Positions 15,026 through 20,826 of a DNA stretch of 24,986 nucleotides are shown one piece after another. The stretch lies in contig CAZUGK010000051.1 of the NCBI GenBank assembly GCA_964619815.1, positions 1 to 24,986 on the forward strand, in the 5' to 3' direction. The notes below the pieces were generated by a model that saw only the letters and a program-made list of their open reading frames with translations, ran no database searches and had not been told where the DNA came from. The stretch comes from BRH-c25 sp964619815. GTDB taxonomy: Bacteria > Bacillota > Clostridia > Lutisporales > Lutisporaceae. A program made the position numbers and the translations under genes. Each line of letters begins with the position of its first letter. Position 1 is the stretch's first letter.

Positions 15026-15937
15026 TTAATATCCGTCTTTATCCGCCAGATAGTCACCGACCGATTTCCACAGAATACCTCTACAGCATTTTTGAATGGA
15101 TTCTAATTCAACGCCTTTCATGCGTTTTTCAACTTCAGTCAGACTATACCCTGTTTTAAGTACCATAAAACTTTTTGACTGCATTGCATGAAAAGGACAG
15201 TTATAAATACATCGGAAACACATTACACATTGATTTTTAAAAACAGGCCTACAATTCTGTAATTCGATGTTATTCACAGGACAATTCTTCGCACACCAAC
15301 CGCATCCTGTACATTTACTGCTTATCATTAATTCTCTGGCAAATCTTTTTGCTCCATTTTTCTCAATTTTTGTTATGAAAGACTGAATAATGCCTTTTCT
15401 AAATTTTGTACGCCTGATTTTACCTATAAGTACACTATCTAGAATCTTATTAACTTTTTCCGGAACAGCATTAATCAACCGCATTGCAAGATGGTCATTA
15501 ACAGCAGAAACCCAGTTAGACGGCATACACATCATTTTTTCATATACAACCGTAAACCCTTTTTCTTCAAGTGCCTTGCAGCAATTATTTCTACATCCGG
15601 TATTGGGCCACACTTCCCCACCTCCGGAAACAGAAATCACAGCAATTCTTTTTCCATACTGGTTATTTATATGCTTGATCCAATCATAGACCGGTATTGG
15701 GGCATCAAAGGCATGCACTGCAAAAATCAAGAAGACCAAATCCACAGACTCTAGCGTATCCAATGATTGGAGTATGCTGTTTTGTGGATTCGAATAATCT
15801 AGCGCAGTTATATAAGCCTCAAGTCCCCTATTCGCCGATTCCTGCATAAAAGTATCAGCAATTCTTTTTGCCCCACCAGTTCCAGAAAAGTACATAATTC
15901 TAATAGCTCTAGTGTTAGAATCACTACTCACATTCAT
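15026..15937 (-). CDS. EFR1-family ferredoxin (flavodoxin plus two [4Fe-4S] clusters)
   Basis: A 303-residue electron carrier. The N-terminal 165 residues form a flavodoxin-like domain: 'IMYFSGTGGAKRIADTF' is the FMN phosphate loop and 'ISVSGGGEVWPNTGCRN' a second flavin loop. Two ferredoxin motifs follow: C209, C212, C215, C219 and C237, C240, C243, C247, each CxxCxxCxxxCP. Such proteins probably pass electrons between flavin and Fe-S partners in anaerobes. It is cotranscribed with the TetR regulator 18 bases upstream. The annotated ATG at 15937 sits immediately after GGGGG; the GTG at 15931 has better spacing, so the true start may be two codons later. Confidence 0.88.
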   Translation of the reverse strand: MNVSSDSNTRAIRIMYFSGTGGAKRIADTFMQESANRGLEAYITALDYSNPQNSILQSLDTLESVDLVFLIFAVHAFDAPIPVYDWIKHINNQYGKRIAVISVSGGGEVWPNTGCRNNCCKALEEKGFTVVYEKMMCMPSNWVSAVNDHLAMRLINAVPEKVNKILDSVLIGKIRRTKFRKGIIQSFITKIEKNGAKRFARELMISSKCTGCGWCAKNCPVNNIELQNCRPVFKNQCVMCFRCIYNCPFHAMQSKSFMVLKTGYSLTEVEKRMKGVELESIQKCCRGILWKSVGDYLADKDGY

Positions 15938-15955
15938 CCCCCTTACATTCTGCGG

Positions 15956-16618
15956 TTACTGGCTTTGCTTACCAAACAATGTATTGATAAAATCAAAAGC
16001 GATCTCTCGATTATCACTTTCCCCAGAAAGCATAAAATCAGTTACCCTGAAAAAGCTTAGGCCATAAATCATGGCCAAAAGGCTATAGGCTGCTTTCTTT
16101 TCATCAATATCCTCTAAACTGTACGCTCCTTTTGCATAACACATAAGTGAAGAAATACCTTCAACGTCATTGAAATAAATTGCCTTTAAAATGCTTTTAA
16201 TATCATCATTATTGGCAGCTTTTGCAATATAATGAACAAATATTTGTGCAATTTTAGCCTGAGGAAGATTAATCTTATCCGGTCCATCTAGAGTTGAAAC
16301 ATTTAGCTTCTCATTATTATGATCGTTGATTGCAGGCAAGGAAATTTCCACCACTGTCTTAATCATTTGCAGAGGCTGCATATCCTTCGTGATAGCACTT
16401 TCTATTTTTAAATGGTACGATTTTAGAAATGCTTTCAGACTTTCAATAATTAACTGCTTCTTACTCTTAAAATAGTAGGCAACGATCCCTTTTGAAAATC
16501 CAGCTCTAGCGGCAACCATATCAAGAGTAATCCCATCAATGCCATACTCACAGATACATTCCAGGGCAGCATTAATTGTATCTGCTCTACGCAAAGGTTC
16601 CATTCCTACTTTAGGCAT
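15956..16618 (-). CDS. TetR/AcrR-family transcriptional regulator
   Basis: A 220-residue protein. Residues 10-55 ('RRADTINAALECICEYGIDGITLDMVAARAGFSKGIVAYYFKSKKQLI') are the TetR helix-turn-helix, closest in style to BetI-like members. The C-terminal helical domain holds an unknown ligand pocket. The ATG at 16618 is chosen for AAGGAG 6-7 bases upstream; nine extra in-frame codons precede it. It starts the operon with the EFR1 ferredoxin gene and very likely represses its own promoter through the palindrome at 16648-16668. Confidence 0.88.
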   Translation of the reverse strand: MPKVGMEPLRRADTINAALECICEYGIDGITLDMVAARAGFSKGIVAYYFKSKKQLIIESLKAFLKSYHLKIESAITKDMQPLQMIKTVVEISLPAINDHNNEKLNVSTLDGPDKINLPQAKIAQIFVHYIAKAANNDDIKSILKAIYFNDVEGISSLMCYAKGAYSLEDIDEKKAAYSLLAMIYGLSFFRVTDFMLSGESDNREIAFDFINTLFGKQSQ

Positions 16619-16647
16619 ATAAATCTCCTTTTTTATTTTGACCATTC

Positions 16648-16687
16648 AGTATAAATAAACTATATACTATTTTCTGATATTCGTCAA
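16648..16687 (-). promoter_or_regulatory. Promoter and TetR-type operator of the tetR-efr1 operon
   Basis: On the minus strand TTGACG (16682-16687) and TATAGT (16659-16664) are 17 bases apart. AGTATA (16648-16653) and TATACT (16663-16668) form an inverted repeat with a 9-base centre over the -10 box, a place where TetR dimers usually block transcription. Start codon is 30 bases further on. Confidence 0.65.
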
Positions 16688-16732
16688 TCATAAACTTAAA
16701 AAGCATAAAGTAGTCCGAAAAACGAGACAAAA

Positions 16733-16797
16733 AATAAGCCGTTAAGCCCAGTGCCCCCTTGACGGAAGGGTATATATCAGAAAGGTGGTGATTACAT
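16733..16797. repeat. Hairpin module copy D, left end of the IS110 element
   Basis: The plus strand reads GACAAAAAATAAGCCGTTAAG, a short centre, then CCCCCTTGACGGAAGGGTATATAT and the ribosome binding site of the transposase. CCGTTAAG and CTTGACGG can pair as an 8-bp stem with one G-U. Read on the minus strand it is a stem followed by TTATTTTTTGTC, like copies A and B. It marks the probable left end of the IS110-type element. Confidence 0.6.
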
Positions 16798-17112
16798 ATG
16801 AAGAAAATCGATTACCTGTCAACACTCTTTGTGGGGATTGACATTGCCTCCCGCACAAACGTTGTCTCTGCTTTGAATTTCGAGCAGGAATTCCTCATTA
16901 AGATGGTTTCTGTTCCCAATGCTCAGTATGGGGCCCAACAGCTGGAACTGATGACTGCTGATGTCTTAGAACAGCACCATGAATTTCGGTCTGTCATCAT
17001 CGGTCTGGAATCCACCAGATTCTATGGCGTACACATTGCCAATTATCTTTCCACCTGTGAAAAGCTGGCTTTACATTCAATTTTTTTAGTGACCTTAATA
17101 GAAAAGGCGTAA
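16798..17112 (+). pseudogene. IS110-family transposase, N-terminal fragment
   Basis: About 92 codons match the start of IS110/IS1111-type transposases: 'FVGIDIASRTNVVSALN' carries the first catalytic Asp of the DEDD motif (G-x-D-I-A), and 'SVIIGLESTRFYGVHIANYLSTCEKL' the following Glu-containing segment (G-L-E-S/P-T-x-x-Y). The family continues for 300 more residues, but here homology stops near 17072 and the frame ends after unrelated residues 'HSIFLVTLIEKA'. The element is therefore truncated and cannot transpose by itself. GGTGGTG is the ribosome binding site. It is one of very few plus-strand genes, as expected for an insert. Confidence 0.85.
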
Positions 17113-17130
17113 AAGTAAAACTTTTACGCC
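17106..17130 (-). terminator. Terminator hairpin of the zinc-ribbon gene
   Basis: GGCGTAAAAG and CTTTTACGCC form a 10-bp perfect stem with a 5-base loop; on the minus strand it is followed by TTTTC. It lies 12 bases downstream of the gene ending at 17143. Confidence 0.75.
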
Positions 17131-17142
17131 CCAAGATATTCT

Positions 17143-17358
17143 TTATTCATTTTGAACTATTGATAAATCAGTATAACTGCCTTCCTCAGCCGACCGGCGT
17201 AAATATTCCTTGCCTCCGTCTACACTGCATCTGTCACAAGAACACGTTACAAAATCATGCACAGTTTTCGATTCAATAATATCACCGCAGTATTTGCATT
17301 GTATACTATTTTTCAATATTTTTTCCCATTTTAACTTTTTGAAATCGATCATGTTCAT
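17143..17358 (-). CDS. Small zinc-ribbon protein, DUF7695-like
   Basis: A 71-residue protein with two cysteine pairs: CKYC (C21, C24) and CSCDRC (about C39, C41 and C44), around 'GDIIESKTVHDFVTC'. This is a zinc-ribbon layout. 'C.YCGDIIESK..HDF..C.C..C.VDGG..YLRR' recurs in small phage- and island-borne proteins that I associate with DUF7695. Function is unknown; nucleic-acid binding is plausible. The gene has its own terminator; the ribosome binding site (AAAGAAG or AAAGGA further up) is ordinary. Confidence 0.65.
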   Translation of the reverse strand: MNMIDFKKLKWEKILKNSIQCKYCGDIIESKTVHDFVTCSCDRCSVDGGKEYLRRSAEEGSYTDLSIVQNE

Positions 17359-17536
17359 CTTCTTTGCGTTATCCTTTCCGTTGCAACAGGACTACAACTT
17401 CTGAATGTGCCATACAAGAGAACATATCTACCGGATTTTGCGTATAATTATACAATATTTATGTATGAAATACCGTTTAAGCTGCATAAATATTCCGTCA
17501 TCTTTTTTATATACTCAAGGGTGGACTGAAAAATCC

Positions 17537-17653
17537 TTAACGCCCACAGCACTTTTTATATTTCTTCCCGCTGCTGAACGGGCAAGGATCATATCGACTT
17601 ACTCTGGTGCGGGCAGCCAGATTAATTGCTTTGGAGTATGGCTGATACCAAAT
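17537..17653 (-). pseudogene. SEC-C motif protein, 3' fragment
   Basis: The frame ends with 'YDPCPFSSGKKYKKCCGR'-stop (C-P-x-S-x-G-K-K-Y-K-K-C-C-G), the SEC-C zinc-binding motif normally found at the end of SecA, UPF0225 or larger accessory proteins (the usual C-P-C-G-S is here C-P-F-S-S, so one zinc cysteine is missing). The frame is closed by a TGA at 17654-17656. A neighbouring frame upstream (17622-17750) contains coding-like 'LMQEFNYSVIPDALFCSDIHEFGI', which points to a frameshifted gene. It is a decayed remnant. Confidence 0.6.
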
Positions 17654-17864
17654 TCATGAATATCACTGCAGAACAGTGCATCGGGTATGACACTATAGTT
17701 GAATTCTTGCATAAGTTCACTCGCTTTCTGCACATCAAATTGCACTTATGCATAATTTTATGCGCATTTTGTGCAGAACAAATCTGGTTTAACTCCTTGA
17801 TAAATCGGAATTTGTTAATCATGATCAATCATGCCCGTAGAGCCCGTTCAACTAATCTTCGCTA

Positions 17865-18422
17865 TCAAATTGGCCATATAGAGCGGTCAAAGTCGTCATT
17901 GCTCTTTCCGGAAATCCTCCAGATTGCTTTTGCGCTTTTACGCGGTAGGCTAATATGCCCATTCTTCGCCATGTTAATGATATCAACAATTCGCAGACAA
18001 TGAATGTCGTTCATGCCTGTGTTGAGTTGTGAATCGATAATCGGTTGCAAATCGCACTCATCCGTGGCGAATATCGGGATGCCTTTGACCTTCGCATATG
18101 CCAGCGAGCAGGCCTCACCCTTGTTCTTGTTAGGCTTTCGAGGGTCTATCATCACTTTAGCTAATTGATTGTAAACCATGTCATATACAGTTCTTTCCTT
18201 CGGATCAAGTTCCGTTTCGTTCACGACAGAAACCTTACCGTGTGACACCAAATCGTCCAATTGTCTGTGCGCACTCGCTGGTATCATGACTTCACCAAAT
18301 GCGTGAGAATGCATGTAAATTTTCTTCGCTATCAGAGGAAGAATTTCCAAGAGAAAATGGTACTTATCACTGCTGCCAAGCTTAATGCACAAATCGGCAT
18401 CTATAATCATTTGTTCCAGCAT
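17865..18422 (-). CDS. PIN-like domain protein, probable toxin of the Xre-ImmA operon
   Basis: A 185-residue protein. Asp8 and Asp10 in 'MIIDADLCIKLG', Glu in 'NKGEACSLAYAK' and 'FATDECD' near the C-terminal third are spaced like the acidic metal-binding residues of PIN nucleases. Expected activity is Mg-dependent cleavage of RNA. The ATG at 18422 follows GGAGG by 7 bases and lies just past the immA stop; an ATG two codons earlier overlaps the stop but is too close to the ribosome binding site. As third gene after xre and immA it is probably the effector whose activity they control. PIN assignment is by motif, not by search. Confidence 0.7.
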   Translation of the reverse strand: MLEQMIIDADLCIKLGSSDKYHFLLEILPLIAKKIYMHSHAFGEVMIPASAHRQLDDLVSHGKVSVVNETELDPKERTVYDMVYNQLAKVMIDPRKPNKNKGEACSLAYAKVKGIPIFATDECDLQPIIDSQLNTGMNDIHCLRIVDIINMAKNGHISLPRKSAKAIWRISGKSNDDFDRSIWPI

Positions 18423-18424
18423 AC

Positions 18425-19276
18425 TCATTCCTCCATGATGTCATCGAGTTCATCATCGCTTGGAGGAATAAAGCCCTGTGGCTCTGTGATGCCCACATCA
18501 CTTGGCTCCAGACTGCTCATGGAAAGTAAATACTGTAACTTTTCGTAGGAGATTCTTTTCTTCTCGTATATCGCAACAGCCAGTTCCACAAGATTATCTA
18601 TGGATATTCTGTTATCGGGTTCAGGGATCGTAAAAGAATATCTCTTGCGTAACTGCTCTATGCTACTTTCGGTTTTCGCTAGATACTGTTCGCGCTCATC
18701 CTGGTTTATAGCTTCGATCTCGTGCAGCCGCTTCACCATCGTCTTATATGGTACAGTAAACAATGCGGCAAGTTGGAGAATGTCCTTCACATTAATCTTA
18801 CGTGGCGTTATCGAATAGATGCGCATCTCCTGCCGGAGCATTTCCTCATCGACCAAGAACTCAGCTGCAAAACGGTTTGCTTTCAATTCAGAGACGTCCA
18901 GTTGCGCGCCATGCTCGTCGGTTTCGCCAAGGATTGAAGCTGGTATTGCTTCCGCCTTTTCATCATACCAGATATGATACAACTCATGTGCGGCGGCGAA
19001 CACCTGCGCATCAACTGGAATAGAAGTGTTGATTGCAACAAAAGGCTTATCAGCGGGGCTGCCGCTACCCATCCCCCACATATATGTTATACCCCACGGC
19101 CCTGCCTTACCCAATGGGTAATAGAATACACGTGCATACAGACTCAATATTGAAAAAATCTGAGTCCCGATTACGTCTTGTGTTTTTCTGCATTCACCCA
19201 ATTTTGCGCGTGCCTGACGTTGAACATCTGCTATCTCACCGCTGGAAAGTTGAGCAATTTGCTTTATCTCATTCAT
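18425..19276 (-). CDS. ImmA/IrrE-family metallopeptidase (COG2856)
   Basis: A 283-residue protein. The zinc protease motif HELYH is at residues 97-101 in 'AAHELYHIWYDE', followed by 'ELKANRFAAEFLV' whose Glu is the usual third ligand. The C-terminal third is helical and acidic ('SDDELDDIMEE'). ImmA/IrrE proteases cleave HTH repressors, as in ICEBs1 ImmA-ImmR, and so switch on genes after damage or signals. The ATG at 19276 overlaps the xre stop (AATGA) and has GGAGG 9 bases upstream; the frame extends 25 codons further but those belong to the overlap. Its likely target is the Xre protein just upstream. Confidence 0.88.
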   Translation of the reverse strand: MNEIKQIAQLSSGEIADVQRQARAKLGECRKTQDVIGTQIFSILSLYARVFYYPLGKAGPWGITYMWGMGSGSPADKPFVAINTSIPVDAQVFAAAHELYHIWYDEKAEAIPASILGETDEHGAQLDVSELKANRFAAEFLVDEEMLRQEMRIYSITPRKINVKDILQLAALFTVPYKTMVKRLHEIEAINQDEREQYLAKTESSIEQLRKRYSFTIPEPDNRISIDNLVELAVAIYEKKRISYEKLQYLLSMSSLEPSDVGITEPQGFIPPSDDELDDIMEE

Positions 19277-19616
19277 TAGCCAGTTCCTCCAGCAAATGGA
19301 TCTGATCGATTGCACTTCTGAGAAGCTCAACTTTTGCGCGAGTCTCATCATCTTCGATCATTCCCATAAAGGCAAGACCAGGTTCACCGTTGATGGTGCT
19401 GCTTTCGACGGTAAGCAGCGAATCCGTAGTGCTACCAAGGATGGACGCAATCTGCGAAAGCTCCGTCACATTGATGGCTTTATTTCCCTTGATAATTTTG
19501 CTCATAACCTGTTTTGAAATGCCGAGCTTATCGGCAAGGTTCTGTTGTGTCATCCCGCGTTGCGTCATCACGTTGGAGATGTTTTTGCCAACCTGTGTAA
19601 AATTCATAGCATACAT
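19269..19616 (-). CDS. Xre-family HTH repressor
   Basis: A 115-residue protein. Residues 5-60 ('VGKNISNVMTQRGMTQQNLADKLGISKQVMSKIIKGNKAINVTELSQIASIL') are a lambda-repressor-type helix-turn-helix; the C-terminal 50 residues are a helical tail that may dimerise or be cut by the ImmA protease. GGGAGG lies 8 bases before the ATG at 19616. First gene of xre-immA-pin, with its own palindromic operator at 19684-19702, so it is very probably autoregulated. Confidence 0.9.
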   Translation of the reverse strand: MYAMNFTQVGKNISNVMTQRGMTQQNLADKLGISKQVMSKIIKGNKAINVTELSQIASILGSTTDSLLTVESSTINGEPGLAFMGMIEDDETRAKVELLRSAIDQIHLLEELANE

Positions 19617-19660
19617 AGATTTTTCCTCCCTTCAGGAATAGTGTTTCCACATCTAATTGT

Positions 19661-19735
19661 ATTGTATACGAAGTCCACAAAAAAGTCAACATTTTGTTGA
19701 CTAATTCCGAATATCTCTTAATGATTTGTTGACTA
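19661..19735 (-). promoter_or_regulatory. Promoter and operators of the xre-immA-PIN operon
   Basis: Minus-strand TTGACT (19684-19689) and TACAAT (19661-19666), 17 bases apart. AGTCAACATTTTGTTGACT (19684-19702) is a palindrome with 7-bp arms that covers the -35 box; a second TTTGTTGACTA half site lies at 19725-19735, 32 bases from the first (TTTGTTGACTA at 19693-19703), about three helical turns. This is the arrangement expected for cooperative Xre repression. Confidence 0.8.
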
Positions 19736-19849
19736 TTCCTGTTTATACACTGAGCTACATTACTTCATGCCGGAGAAAAGCCTGCCATCTCCAACTCAAA
19801 TTTCACACCCTGCTTCATATTGCTTGTGATCATCCAATCCCCCCCGCTT

Positions 19850-20212
19850 TTAGAACTTATAACCACGTGCCATCCAATAGTGCCAATCCTCCACTGCCTC
19901 TTGGGTTTGTTCATTTACATCGAGCGGTTGCAGTTGTGCCAATGGAACGCATAGCGTTCGAGTGTTCCAATTTATTTCAGCAAATATTTCGTGTCTGCAT
20001 TCATCTGTAGGTGCTAACCGAACAACTGTTACCTGTGCGTCTTCCAGTAAAGGCGATTTAGCTGTAACTTTTATGCACTTAGCCGTGAAAGGAAAATTTA
20101 TCTTGTCATCCAGATAATAGTACCAACCCATGGCTCTTTCTTCATCATCGTATGCATCAACTACAATCTCCATTAAAATGCGGTCTTCACGTACCTCATC
20201 TTTATGAATCAT
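19850..20212 (-). CDS. CcbP-like calcium-binding protein
   Basis: A 120-residue acidic protein. 'EIVVDAYDDEERAMGWYYYLDDKINFPFTAKCI' and the end 'VEDWHYWMARGYKF' correspond to the small calcium-binding family typified by cyanobacterial CcbP, in which acidic surface residues bind Ca. Its role in Firmicutes is not established. The ATG at 20212 has GGGGGGA 7 bases upstream; an internal ATG at 20173 lacks a site. It stands between the xre operon and a small ORF in what looks like a defence-type block. Confidence 0.75.
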   Translation of the reverse strand: MIHKDEVREDRILMEIVVDAYDDEERAMGWYYYLDDKINFPFTAKCIKVTAKSPLLEDAQVTVVRLAPTDECRHEIFAEINWNTRTLCVPLAQLQPLDVNEQTQEAVEDWHYWMARGYKF

Positions 20213-20283
20213 AAGCACTCCCCCCTTCCTTGATGATAACTTTGATTTATTGTTCTTTCATGCATTCGGACACTCCATTTATT

Positions 20284-20532
20284 TTAAGTTTCTTTTTTAC
20301 TGCGATTAGCAGATTCTTTTTCTTTCTGCTTCAGCAATGACTTTCTCTGCCGCTCTGCCTGTATTTCTCTGATCCAGACACTTACAGAAGCTTTCCATTG
20401 CTCACTTTTATTAGGGATATTTTTAATCAGGCTTTTAGGATTCATCCCAAGCTCTTTTGCTATTTTGATATCCTCATTGTTTAATCTGCACTTCTTTTTT
20501 GCCTCCTGCCAAAGTGCCTCACAGTATGCCAT
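20284..20532 (-). CDS. Small conserved helical protein of unknown function
   Basis: An 82-residue basic protein: 'ALWQEAKKKCRLNNEDIKIAKELGMNPKSLIKNIPNKSEQWKASVSVWIREI' followed by a Lys/Arg/Glu-rich tail. I recall near-identical small proteins annotated only as hypothetical in Clostridia. The first helices resemble a compact DNA-binding or adaptor domain, but no known motif is visible. GAGGT lies about 8 bases before the ATG. It overlaps the tail of the broken AlbA_2 gene, whose stop is at 20519. Confidence 0.6.
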   Translation of the reverse strand: MAYCEALWQEAKKKCRLNNEDIKIAKELGMNPKSLIKNIPNKSEQWKASVSVWIREIQAERQRKSLLKQKEKESANRSKKET

Positions 20533-20807
20533 GCATATTTACCTCAATTCCATATTTTCCGTGCAAATCTTGGAAGGCGGTGCTTACGTGATTTGATACA
20601 TATTCGGTTATTTTTCCAATAGAATGCCTCGTTCTGCATGCAAATAAATCCTCTATCAGATTTTGCAGCATAGGTTCCGTCGAACTGCCAATGCGCATGA
20701 AACAGCCATTGGGAGACATTCCATACCTTTTTATATAATAGTTTGTTGTTAAGCTCCTGCTTAAACTCAATTCTATTTGTTTCTTATTTGATTTTAAACT
20801 CTCCCAT
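20519..20807 (-). pseudogene. AlbA_2-type ATP/DNA-binding protein gene with internal deletion
   Basis: Starting after a good ribosome binding site (GGAGGGAGG) and an ATG at 20807, the frames contain two pieces of an AlbA_2 (Schlafen-like) domain. 'ETNRIEFKQELNNKL' is the N-terminal I-E-F-K-x-E strand. 'YYIKRYGMSPNGCFMRIGSSTEP' is the later G-x-Y-x-R-x-G-S strand. They are normally separated by about 80 residues including the catalytic-like loop, but here they join directly. A stop after the seventh codon and a frame change also separate start and body. The 83-codon frame at 20770-20519 carries the second piece with a foreign tail. Confidence 0.65.
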
Positions 20808-20826
20808 TACAATTCCTCCCTCCTGT

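Noticed and set aside
15938..15955. Separate promoter between tetR and the EFR1 gene
   Set aside because: Only 18 bases separate the genes, enough for a ribosome binding site but not a promoter.
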